From Echinarachnius parma (lineage: Eukaryota; Echinodermata; Echinoidea; Clypeasteroida; Echinarachniidae), in assembly GCA_037951105.1 (NCBI GenBank), contig JBAMJV010007128.1, forward strand, positions 55,560 through 119,559: DNA of 64,000 nt. Direction: 5' to 3'. The notes below the pieces were generated by a model. It had not been told where the DNA came from and made no database searches. It worked only from the letters and a program-made list of their open reading frames with translations. Both the position numbers and the translations under genes were made by a program. Shown in pieces: positions 46,291-57,631 of this stretch. Position 1 is the stretch's first letter. Each line of letters starts with the position of its first letter.

Positions 46291-46857
46291 TTCTCACGCA
46301 GGCACAACCATTCGTCAATATCACTTGAAAATAGTTTTAGTTCTGTAAAAAAACATTTTTCTTGTATGACCATGATGACTCATTATATTGATAAATAGCT
46401 TGCACTATCACCAGTGCAGTAACTTACGGGGCATGGAGAGTACTCGCGTATATTGGCAAAACGAGTATATACGAGAGGAATGCCTGATACGTACATTCAC
46501 GATGCGTACTTCGTTGAGTGGAATGTATGTTATTTGATCTGTGTACGTTTCAATACACTGATGAAATGTTTGTTGAATACTATAGTAAATATTTTATTAA
46601 TCGGTCACAAACTGGGATTTTCGGCAAGATCGGAACCACAATCACGATTTTAGCTTGATTTCACATCATTATCATATGCACGGCTCATGAACTTATGTCA
46701 ACATAGAAATATGTTTTTTTCCTGAAGAAATAGAGGCCTACTTTGACACTTGTTTATTCTGTACTCCTACCGACGTATAATGTACACGACATTCGGAAAG
46801 AGTGATCGATACACTTTAACATTCCAGCAATAATATACATATTTGTTTGTACGAATT

Positions 46858-47640
46858 TTAAGGGATCTAGTAACATTGTCCAAATCCACAAAACTAAATT
46901 AGAAATCTAATGTTTCTTTTATACCGTGTTGTATCCGTATTACAAATAGAAGCATGACACATATTTTGGTTCTTAAAATGTCCCTTTTGTTAAAAATATA
47001 TTTACGAATGTAGTGTTCGGATGTTTAACTATCCACTGGATAGTCATTACTGCGACAACATCAGTGCAAATAGTAAGGGAATATCACTTTGCATTTTAAA
47101 AATCATTTCTTGGTCATATAGCATCCATTTAAAGGGATAGTTGAGTTTTAGTAGAGAGGGCGCTACACAAAATAATTTTTTGGTGAGATAATGAAAAACT
47201 GAGTGTCAAATTTGAAATAGGCATACAGTTTTAATGGCAGAATAAACTTTATTTGATCAAAATCGGTTCAGAAACGGCTGAAATATCCATAAACATAACC
47301 ATTTGTAATAAATGTGGGGCCCCACAAGTATTCGATAATTTTGAACCAGCCGTTAAAATTCGTTTTAAAATGCTTCCTCTTTTCAAAAATTTTCAAAAGA
47401 GGTTTTTTAGATAGTTGTTGATTATCTCTCTATCTAATCACTATTTCAACAAAACATCACATGCACAATATTTAATTTAAATGGTTTAAACAAATGCGTT
47501 TTTTGAAAGCGCCCTTTTTAGTTTAAACAGCTCTTTTTGAATGATAACAGGCTTTTTACTTAGTCGTTTGTAATGTTTGTATTCCTTTTGAGCATGGTGG
47601 AGTTCATCACATGCCATCAAAGTAACTAGATCCCTTTAAT
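46858..47640 (+). mobile_element. MITE R1 containing a nested R2
   Basis: R1 termini AGGGATCTAGTAACATTGTC and AGTAACTAGATCCCTTTAAT enclose an R2 copy starting TTTAAAGGGATAGTTGAGTT. B2 has the R1 at the same position without the R2. R1 is therefore older than the B2/B3 duplication, and R2 is younger. Confidence 0.75.
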
Positions 47641-47683
47641 TATGTCTAGAATGATATGAGTGTAGATATACATTACTCCTTGA

Positions 47684-48205
47684 TTTAAAGGGATAGGATA
47701 GTTTTAGTCAGACCAGATTTTAGTAACCAAAACCTGTACCATACCATTACAAATTAGTAGCCATAACTCCACCATGCTTGAGAGGTATACAAAATTAAAA
47801 ACGACTAAGTAAAAAGCCTGTTATCCTAAAAAATAAAAAATAAAAAATAAAATAAAAATCATCATTAAAACACAAGAGGGCGCTCTCTAAAATTAAAAAA
47901 ATTTCATAAAGAATTGTGCATGTGATATTTTGTTAAAATAATGATTAAATAGAGAGATAATTAGCAACTTTTTAAAAACCTCTTTTGTACACTTTAGAAA
48001 AAAGTGTAAGCATTTGTTTTCTTTTTCTTAAATCATCGAATAAATGTGGGATCCCACATTTTTCCCGATCGGATATTTTTACTGATATTTCAGCTGTTTC
48101 TAAAGTTTATTCTGTCATTAAATTGGTAGGCTTTTTAAAATTTGACCTCACAAAACAATTATTTATTGCAGCACCCTCTATACCAAAACTCAACTATCCC
48201 TTTAA
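47684..48205 (-). mobile_element. MITE family R2 copy
   Basis: Ends TTTAAAGGGATAGGATAGTT and CTCAACTATCCCTTTAA are inverted. Interior marks are CATGCTTGAGAGG, AAAAGCCTGTTATC and a GAGGGCGCTCTCTAAAA block. Absent from the B2 block. Confidence 0.75.
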
Positions 48206-48869
48206 TAACTCACAGCTACAAAATGTAGACCAATTGATCCAGCAGCATTAGTAGGTGATATATATAGTTAGTGTTTGGTAAATAAATGAATACACTAACA
48301 AAAACTAACAATATCATGACTACCACCATTAGTGCAATACATATCATACCCACAAATCCACATTCAAAATGATCTCCACCTAAATACATTTTTTGGTTTG
48401 TTTCCGTATATTAAGAGTTTGAAAAAATAATTGTAAAAAAGAACATGAATCAACAACAATAAAAAATGCTGCTGCATTTGTGTGCCGTCTTGCTCTATTG
48501 GTCAAGTCAACAATACCATGCAAATATGGAGCGGTCCAAATAACTGTAGACATGTATTGTACATGTTTTGAAAGAGTTACTATTATTGTATGAGACCACA
48601 ATGCCGTAATGACGCATGCAGAGATAATCAACAGAGGTGCACAATACATGCTTTTTATGAATCTTAATGTTTGACTCATTCTCCCTATTCTGTTGCCGGT
48701 TTAATGCTCAAAAGAAAACAGAATACGATTTGTATAAATCTGCATTGATATCAATCCGTAAATAACAAGGTGTATCAAAATATGTGTCGCTTTGAAGACT
48801 CCCCTTTTCGGAGCCGATTGCCGCTTTTCATAAGGGTCTAGTCTTTTAAAAAGGCCGCTCTGCATACAT

Positions 48870-49222
48870 AATACCCCCGTCAGACTATGCTACGCTCTCG
48901 CGCCGACCTCGCGCCGCTCCTAATCCCCATTCATAAAATTGGAAGCGTGGGGAGAGCGTGTGGAGGTCGTGTGGAGAGCGGCGTTCATTGTTCGCTATTG
49001 TTTAGATCGCTATTGTTTTAGATTGTTCGCTATTGTTCTTGCGCCGCTCCCGCGGCGTCCAAGTTAAATTAGCAAATTGGCAACGCAGTGGGCAATGAAT
49101 GGGAAGATTATCTCACATGCGTCAATAGATATCCTTCCATGAATGCACGGTCAATAGCTCGATGAACAAAAGAGCAGGACGTAGGAGCTCGCCTTTCGCT
49201 TTGGACATGTTGAAAAACGAAC
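48870..49222 (+). repeat. Terminal/subterminal repeat of the helicase element
   Basis: GC-rich start ATACCCCCGTCAGACTATGC followed by dense GCGCCGCTCC / CTCTCGCGCCGACC motifs and TTCGCTATTG repeats. Compared with 31868-32219 (inverted) there is one ~11-bp gap, one rearranged ~25-bp patch and very few substitutions. Confidence 0.85.
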
Positions 49223-49469
49223 TTGGGTCTTCGTAGCCTCTTGACAAGGCATGTCTCGTCCCGGTATAGTATGCATTATGCAGGAACGACTGGACAGCGC
49301 GACTACCCTGCACAATCACTTGGCGAGACAGCCTCTTCGCAAATGGATTGCTCTCCGATGAATTCTTTTGTTAAGTATTGAATTCCTCTACCTACGAGTT
49401 GCACCCAATCAGGAAGCCGGGTTATCACGTACTCATGAATATGCATAATCAGCTGCTGTCTTCTTCAAA

Positions 49470-52400
49470 ATGGCGTCCTCCTGTCATCGAACCACGAGTG
49501 ATGAATTGATTCAGAAGAGCATCGAATATGCAGCGAAAAGGCTTAGAATTGCACATTTTAAGGATTTACAGTTGAAGGCCATTACCGCTGTACTGAACGG
49601 GGATGATGTTTTTGTGAATTTGCCGACTGGTTACGGCAAGAGTGCCATTTTTCAAGCCATTCCGTTGTGCAGAGATTACTTGCGATCCCGTAGTGCGACT
49701 GAGCCCGCTGAAACAGGCACAGGACAGGGCAATGGATCGGCGCCTACGCCGACGGAGACCGCTTCCTATCCAGCCAGTGCTCCGTTAGTAAGCATCGCGG
49801 TTATCATCTCCCCGCTTGTATCCCTCATGAAAAGCCAGGTAACTATTTACAGAATTTGTTCAATCTAATTAAGTAAACTTAAAAATCTTACACATTTCTT
49901 GAAATTGTACTCACACTTTGTCATTGTCATTGAGAAAATAGTGCAGATTCCGATGCGATGATCAGATTCGATTTATGCCATGATCTGACTAAGACGTATG
50001 GTTGAGTGACCCCCGCATCGGCACCCTAAAACATTTCCGACAGTTTAAGACATAAAAATCATTAACATTTCTTGAAATTGTACTCACACATTGAGAAAAT
50101 AGTGCAGATTCCGATGCGATGATCAGATTTGCGATGTATGCATTACATTTTGAGATAGCGCCTTCGAACGCGCGCGTGGTTTTTTGGCTTCCCGGATTCG
50201 AAGTGTTTTTAATACCGGCACCCCCTCAACACTCGTTGACAACGCACGCAACTCCAAATTTCTTGTGTGATGTTAGCATTATTTCACAAATTTCACAAAA
50301 ATACTCGCAGCGGACTATAAACGCATTATTTCTCCTCCAAATTTCGACCAGTGCAGTTTCTAAGGGTAGCACGCATAATCACACGCGCGATTTTTCACAA
50401 CACGCGCAAAAACAAATATTACGCGGTGTGCCGATATTAAAAACAGTGCCGATGTGTAGTACACCTATGGTACTAGTACTACTACTAGTACTAGTAGTAA
50501 GAGTAGACTAAGTATTAATTTTAATATTATGTATTTCGAGAAAGCGACTTTGTCTTAGACACACGCGTTGCCGTTGCTTTTTGAAATTTAACAAAGATCT
50601 GTCCCATGCTTCTATTGGACATTGTTTACACAATTACAGCAAATATGAGAGAACGGCTTCCAACTCTACGTAATTCAGTTTTGAAGATTTGGACAATGTT
50701 ACTATTCAAAAATCCCTTTATTTAGAAAGGGCAAAGCCGCAAAGGCATACTAACCAATGCCAAGGTGATGTGCTGTACATTTAAATACAGTACACGCATA
50801 GAGACAGTACTCGGTAGTGTTATGCGTTCTAAGAATTGTTTATTATTATTATTAAATGTGTAGTGCAAGTTCACTACTTTGAAGTAATTACAATTTTATG
50901 TTGTTTTTCTTGTGGTAATTCTAGGTAGACGCATTAAAGAAACTTGGTCTGCAAGCTGTGTACTACGGGGATGCTTCTCCTGAGGATGACAAGAGGGTGA
51001 AGAATGGCACCATTTCCTATGTCTTCATAAGCCCTGAGAGTGTCTTCGCCGACGGATTCGACCTCTTTTCAACCAAATTATGGCAGGAGAACCTCTGTGC
51101 GTTAGTAGTGGATGAGAGTCATTGCATTGTCAAATGGTGAGAATTATTCTGTTCAGTTCAGTTTGGTTTAAATTTCGACAATTTAAAATATGATTCATGT
51201 GTACATTCACAGTAAAATACAGGTAAAAATATCAAAGTTGGTGATTTAAAGCCTGCTCATTAACTGTTTATGAATACCCTGTGACAAAAATGTCTCATGA
51301 CTCATGCTATATAAAGAGTGGAATATTAAAGCTGTTCAAACATTTGACTCAAAATCATGCTGGTTTAAATATGCTTGATCACTGATATATTTCTGTATCT
51401 GAAACATTGTTTTTCACAAAATTATTTTTCTTTAAATGTTGTATCATATTCTTGGATCTAAAATCACATGTCGGTTAATAAGCGACTTTCTGGTCAACCA
51501 GGAGTTTTAGTATCCAAAACCTGCCTAATTATCATTACAAAGTTGTACTCCACCATTCCAGAAAACTTACAAACGGGTAGTTCAGCACTAAGGAGTCTTT
51601 TAGTATTTAAGAGGGTGAATATTTTTTGTTGAGATAAAGAACAGCTGGGTGTCAATTTGATAGAGCATACAATTCTTTTGACAGAATAAACTCACGGCTA
51701 ACTGAAATAACAAATAACCAATGTTGGTAATAATTGTGGGGCCCCACAATTATTTGATAATTATGAACCAGTCCTAAAAAAAATAGAAATGCTTCCTCTT
51801 TTCAAATATTATTTCTATATGTAATCACTACTTCAAAAAAACATCACATGTGAAACCTACAGTATCAGAAGTTTGTCGAGAGCTCCCTTTTCAGTTTAAA
51901 TGACTCCTTTTGAAATAAGGCCGATTCATGTCGGATATGCCAGTGATAAACTGGTTCTGATCGGAACCCGATATTTGTGATTAAAAAAAAAATTTGAATA
52001 CAAAAAAAAAAATCAGTTCCGTGAGAGTCAAAGTAGCCTAGGCTCGCACCCTTTTGGGTTTACTACTTGAAGCAAAATTGAGTATAATAATTTCGGTCAT
52101 GGATGGAGAACATTGTATGCTGTTAAATGCTACTTGAAGTCTGGTTTTGTTTTTCCTGATTTTTAAAATTTGTATTTCTTATTTTTATTCTTTTTTTTTC
52201 GGAACCGAAAATCAAAACCGGGACCCAATTGTAATATCATTTTGAGCTCATCCGGCCCATAGGGCCCGATGAAAGGGCCCGATGAGCTTATGCCATGCCG
52301 TGGCGTCCGTCCGTCCGTCCACAGTTTTCAAAATGCTTCTTCTTCGTTATTTTTCAACCGATTCTGATTCTGATTGTTTCATAAGATAGGGCTAGGAGGG

Positions 52401-54672
52401 GGATTTAAAACTTCTACACAGAATCGTGAAATTCATTATCTATGGTAATTTATGCAAATTTATTCGAAATCACAAAAAATGCTTCTTCATTTCTCGACCG
52501 ATTTTGATTTGGTTTGCTTCATCTGGTAGAGCTAACTTTGGTACACTAAACTTCTACACAGAATTTTGAAATTTTTCTCCATTCATTAATTATAGTAATT
52601 TTTAAATTTTAAATTTTTAAAATTTTTAAAATTTTATTTTTATTTATTTATGTTTTGTTTTGTTTTATTTATTTAATTTTAAAAAATAGAAAAATTTTCC
52701 CCATGCCCCTTCCGGGGCGTCAAATTTATATTTTTTTCACTCTAATTTTTATTTTTTTTTAATTTTTATGTCCCTTCCAGGGCATCAAATTTTTATTTTT
52801 TGACCAGTTGAAAAGTGTACCACATGACATTTGTGATATTTGATGTTGCGAGATGGCGGATGAGCGCTACGTCATTGACGTTCTGGTTTATGCAGTGGAG
52901 TTATAATTATTAGTTTGTAATGTTATGGTGCAGATTTGTGTTACAAAAATTTAGTTTGACCAAATCGGTACTCTCTAATAAGAAAAAAAATAACTATCCT
53001 TTTATACTCTGTTAAATACAAGAGGGCACTCTCAGAAAAGGCATTTTGATTTGAACCATTTCATACAAAATTGTAAGTGTGATATTTTCTTTGTTTCAAT
53101 ATGAATGATACAGAGATCATCAATGTCTTCTACTAAAACGCCTCTTAGGTATTTAAAAGAAAAAAGTTTTGGCATTAAATATTGATTAATATTCAACACA
53201 CTCAGATATATCAGACATCAGATATATTGGTGCTGTTCTGGACGGCGTTTGATGAAATAAAAATTGTTGTATCTTTAAAATCATGTGCACATTATGGGAA
53301 ATATTAAACTTGGTTTTTCTTAAGTTTTGTTGTATTCATAATGCAAACTATATAGCATAGCACTGTAGCATGTTTTTCTTTTTTCTTTTTTCACTTCTGC
53401 AGGGGCCAAGATTCGCAGAAGGTGGCTGCATTCAGAAGCTGCTATGGACGCTTAGCAGAAGTCCGATCCCTGATTCCCCGTTCAGTGCCAACAGTTAGCC
53501 TGACGGCAACATCCTCACTTGCCTTGAGGTCACGACTGATTGAGAGCCTGTCTCTCACATCGCCAACCATTGTGATGGACTCACCAGAGCGACCAAACAT
53601 CCGGTATTCTGTCGTATCGACATCGTTAAAGGAAGATCAAGATATCTTTTCGCCACTCATCGCTGAGTTGAAGGAGAAGAAGAGAGACATGCCACGCACT
53701 GTTATTTTTTGCAGGACTCACCGGCAGTGCAGAACCTTATTTAGTGCCTTCCATGAAGTCCTAAAATCTGAGCCGTGCCGGCATTATGCCATGTTCCACT
53801 CGACAACAGAGGAAACAGTAAAGGATGAGGTTTTATCCTCCTTTTCTCAGCCAGATGGTGAGATCCGGGTTCTGTTTGCGACCATCGCATTCGGCATGGG
53901 CATCAACTGCCAGAATCTTACAAGAATTTATCACTTTGGGCCATCTGAGGACATAGATGATTATGTTCAGGAGAGTGGACGGGGAGGACGTGGTGGGGAG
54001 CCTTGCCATGCTGTGCTCATCAAATACCGTGGCTGCAGAAGGCAAAGAATCAGCAGCAACATGAAAGCATACCTGGACAATGATGACATTTGCAGGCGTG
54101 AACATCTCATGAAACCGTTTGGTGTAGCGCCAGCCATACATGAAGTGCCACATTTGTGCTGCGACATTTGTGCGAGGCAGTGCACATGTGGGCCAGACAA
54201 ATTATGCTTGGATCCAAGATACGGACAATTTGACTTCCGAGGGGTAGATACATGTAACAGCGAGATTCACACGACCAGCGCAAAGCCCAAGTGCAGAGAG
54301 GTAACAAAAGAGATGCGCGACAATCTACGATGTGAACTGCTTGCATTCAGAGATGAGAATCTCAAAGGGGGAGATGAATGTGCAGCGCTGTATTCCGGAA
54401 AAGACCTTGCCAGTGCCTTTCCTGTTGCTGCAATAGACTTAATTGTCAGAGACTGCGAGGTTATAGATAGTCCTAGTATGTTGGAGGCAAACTACACATT
54501 TTTTGTTGACGTGTCCAAGGTGTGGGGGATACTTGTGCGTGTGCTAGGTACACAGAGAGCTAGTGGATTTTGCGCAGACTCTGCAGAAGTCTGTATTGAA
54601 CTGGAAAGTGACTCTGACAGTGAATCAGAACAACTCAAGGGAGTTTTGATCTATTCATCTGATTCTGATTAG
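49470..54672 (+). CDS. RecQ-like DNA helicase (exons 49470-49838, 50925-51136, 53403-54672)
   Basis: 616 residues, superfamily 2 ATP-dependent 3'-5' helicase type. Exon 1 has the FKDLQLKAI motif 0 and Walker A LPTGYGKS (51-58), then ISPLVSLMKSQ. Exon 2 holds DESHCIVKW (Walker B, 186-194). Exon 3 has TATSS (motif III), VIFCRTHRQC (IV), FATIAFGMGI (V) and QESGRGGRGG (VI, ~383-392), followed by a Cys cluster (CCDICARQCTCG, ~446-457) like a RecQ zinc subdomain. No HRDC domain; the tail is Asp/Ser-rich. Introns are 1.1 and 2.3 kb, GT-AG, phases 0 and 2, and filled with MITE remnants. The open frame is complete. It starts 600 bp inside the element terminus, consistent with a transposon-encoded helicase and not a host RECQ gene. 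Confidence 0.88.
49839..50924 (+). other. Helicase intron 1
   Basis: No gene. Contains a short direct repeat (TTGAGAAAATAGTGCAGATT at ~49930 and ~50094, each followed by CCGATGCGATGATCAGATT) and an R1 remnant (50590-50720) ending GGACAATGTTACTATTC. Confidence 0.6.
51137..53402 (+). other. Helicase intron 2 with repeat debris
   Basis: R2 remnants occur at about 51490-51910 and 52880-53170. About 52240-52860 is a dispersed repeat with GGGCCCGATGAGCTTATGCC and (GTCC)n, holding two ~175-bp subrepeats (AATGCTTCTTC ... AAACTTCTACACAGAAT). Low-complexity A/T follows. No coding sequence. Confidence 0.65.
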
Positions 54673-56120
54673 GAGTTTTATGGGACACGCTTTCTTATCA
54701 TTGTTATTCTGCCATATTTTCTTTTTTATTTGTTTCATCTCTGGTGTTGCAGTGATCAGGGTTCATCTTCCTCCCAGCAATTTAATAAGCAACAATCTGT
54801 CTGTAACAAACTGAACTTGTAGTTAGATCACCTTTTGGAGAATGACTTTGAATGAGTTTTGCTTAATTTTACTCTGTCATATTTATTTACATAGATTTTT
54901 ACATTCCTTCTGATAAATTAAATCATAGAAATGTATAATTTGTTTTCAAATGTCGACACAATTACTATATCCCTTCCCTTTAGCATGTTTAGAACCCGAT
55001 TTGCAGGTTTAAAATGGCATTTCACTGGATGTGGTTAATTTTATTCAACAAATTTAAAGATATTTGTGTACTGGGCAAGGTTTGTTAATTTGAAAATAAA
55101 AAATCAAGATACATTGTACATCCTTTATTTTAGTGTCTAAAAAATGGGGAAATTTAAATTTGCATGTTATTATTTTCTAATACAGACATTGTATGGTGAT
55201 AATATCTTTTTAACTGGGATCTAGTATTTAACATTATCCAACTCTAGTCTAGCGGTTTTCTCTTACCTCGTATTTGCGATTGCATTTTAAACAATTCTAT
55301 GCATGGAACAGGGTTTTTTTTCTTCAAATTTCCCTAAAATAGTTAAAAAGATATTTACAATTGAAGATATTGAATTATGTACTGGATAGTCATACTGAGT
55401 AAGTACAAATTCAGGGCAATAGTGAATATCACTTTGCATTTTTTGCTCATTACTCTGGCATACGAGTACATACTGTACAACTGTGTGCATAATTTTGTTC
55501 ATGAATTAAGCAACCACATTTGTTATATTTTACATATATAACTTTAAGATATTGCTGTTGTGTTTGGCTATATCAACAAATTATAACTTTACACAAAGAG
55601 TGGTTTTTGGTAAACCTTTAGATGTTGAACATTCCTTTACTTTTCTTAATATTAAGTACAGGGGTTTTATATATTGATAGTGTATTGCATGGAGTATAGA
55701 AAGCACCCTTTTCATATTTTTAGTGATCATTGAGAGAAACACACTGTAATGACTGCAACGTTTATTTATTCATGTATTTTTATCTATTTTTTTGTTTTTA
55801 TAAACGGTTAGCCAAAACTTACATGTAGATATCAGAAATGGCATTGACTGGAGATAATTTGCTAAAAAGTGTAAATTTTGTCACAACTATTTCATGGATA
55901 TGCACAATTGAAAATAGGAAAGGTAAAATTAGTGTCAGAAATCGAAAGTGGGAAGTATGTACAGTATTAATTAACCTAGCTCTGTGCCAGACATTGTTCA
56001 TACATGTACATGTAGCTAAGACATTTTTGTGTAGCAAGGCCCAGCATTCATACATTTTTTCCGTAATAGGTTAAATTAATGTACTCTACTCGGGGCGAAG
56101 TAATGTTGATATTCAATGAT
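54673..56120. other. Noncoding, helicase 3' region
   Basis: AATAAA at about 55099 is a candidate poly(A) signal. An R1 copy lacking its right end lies at about 55216-55450. The rest is AT-rich without recognised features. Confidence 0.5.
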
Positions 56121-56658
56121 TTAAGGTAGTGTTGAGTATTGGTATTTCCCGAAGTGCCCCCCGATATTTTTTTGTGAGATAATGAAAAACTGACTTTCAA
56201 ATTCGAAACAACATACAATTTTAATGACAGAAAAAACTTCATTTGATCAAAATCGGCTCAGAAACGGCTGAAATATCCATAAATATATTTTTATTCAAAA
56301 TGTTCTTCACCGGCAATCACCGGGCGATATTTAGACTTTTTAGAAAAATTTCAAAAACTGCTCGAACACTACTTTGAAAAAAATCAGAATATGTTTTTTT
56401 TAAAGTCGTTGATGATATCTCTATTGAATAATTATTTAAAAAAACATTAAATGCACAATTGTGTATAAAAACAGGCTAAAACCAAGGATTGTTTTAATCT
56501 AGCGCCCTCTTGAGTTGTAATGGCTCTTTTTGAATGATAACCGGGTTTTAGTAGTCGTTTGTAATTGTGTATACATTCAAGCATGGTGAAGTTACAACAT
56601 ATTATCCAGGTTTTGGTTACTAAAGTTAAGTTTGACCAATACTCAACTATCCCGTTAA
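56121..56658 (+). mobile_element. MITE family R2, near full length
   Basis: Inverted ends TTAAGGTAGTGTTGAGTATT and AATACTCAACTATCCCGTTAA. Interior marks are AAAATCGGCTCAGAAACGGC and TAGCGCCCTCTTGAG. Confidence 0.75.
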
Positions 56659-56864
56659 TGCTTTATTTGAGATGTAACTGTAATAGCTTCATTTTGATGT
56701 TCATGTATAGACTGAGGAAGAACTTATCACGTGTTATCAAGTGATATAGTATACCTTTGCACACTGTCAAATTTGATGCTGAATCCATACATTAAAGTTG
56801 AAATGCACTGTAACCTATTGATTGCATCCATGGTTAATTCTGTGTCCGAGTACTGAGAGTAGTA

Positions 56865-56996
56865 CAGTGGAACCTTGTTGTAATGTGCACATTTGGCCAT
56901 CTGAATTTACCTTGTTATATATCAGGGTTTTCAAATCATACAATACATAAATAACCTGAACATGTGAAATAGCCTCTTTATGAAGAGGTTCCACTG
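56865..56996. mobile_element. pogo/Tigger-like MITE, 132 bp
   Basis: Inverted ends CAGTGGAACCT..GTT and AGGTTCCACTG with TA on both sides, as for Tc1/mariner-pogo elements. Confidence 0.8.
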
Positions 56997-57486
56997 TAGT
57001 ACATTATTTTCTCCTGTGAAAGTGTTAATTGTATGTCTTCACAACGAAGTAGCCGGAGGCATTATTTCTTAATGAATTAGTATGTGATGTCATATGTTGT
57101 TTTTTGTCATGGACGTCCAATTTCAACAGATAAATGCACTCATTATCAAACATCAAATATAATTCTACATGCACAGTTTGTAGACTGAGTACAAACAAAT
57201 ATTTAAGAATAAGGAAGAGATTGACAAAATATATATAGGAAACTGCATTCTCATTCTTATGCAAATAAGAAATATTTATTGAACATGTACATGGTCAATG
57301 TAAAATATTGTAGTCTGATACACTTGAGAAGATCAGAGCAACTTCCAGAATACATTGATGATGGTGTCCACATGTAGCTCATACAGTAACAAAATGTCAT
57401 TGACATGCTTAAAAAATAAATTCTAGCTCATATCTCAAAATATATCTGTCTAAAATACCTCTTTGCTCTCTTTAAATCACGTTATA

Positions 57487-57631
57487 CAGGGAAACCCCGT
57501 AATAACTTTGGTCCCGATTGTTCCAATGGCATAATGCTCCACTTATAACGAGCTCGGGTTATAGCGAGATTCTGGTTATAACGAGGTAAAATCGATAGTC
57601 CTGACTACCTCGTTATAATGGGGTTTCCCTG
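57487..57631. mobile_element. pogo/Tigger-like MITE, 145 bp
   Basis: Inverted ends CAGGGAAACCCCGT and TGGGGTTTCCCTG, TA duplication at both sides, and internal TTATAACGAG repeats. Confidence 0.85.

Larger units (their letters stand above)
46291..48869 (-). other. Upstream half of the B3 duplication block
   Basis: Mirror image of 19280-20924. It holds an R1 MITE (46858-47640) with an R2 MITE inside it (47128 to about 47605), a second R2 (47684-48205), and a worn open frame of 99 codons (48380-48679, minus) with several hydrophobic stretches. That frame is related to the equally worn 19443-19688. No intact gene. Confidence 0.65.

Noticed and set aside
49470-54672. Host RECQ-family repair helicase
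   Set aside because: It starts 600 bp inside a transposon terminus that is repeated at 32219, lacks RQC/HRDC-type extensions and pairs with a DUF6589-type gene; a transposon gene is the better reading, though domestication is not excluded.
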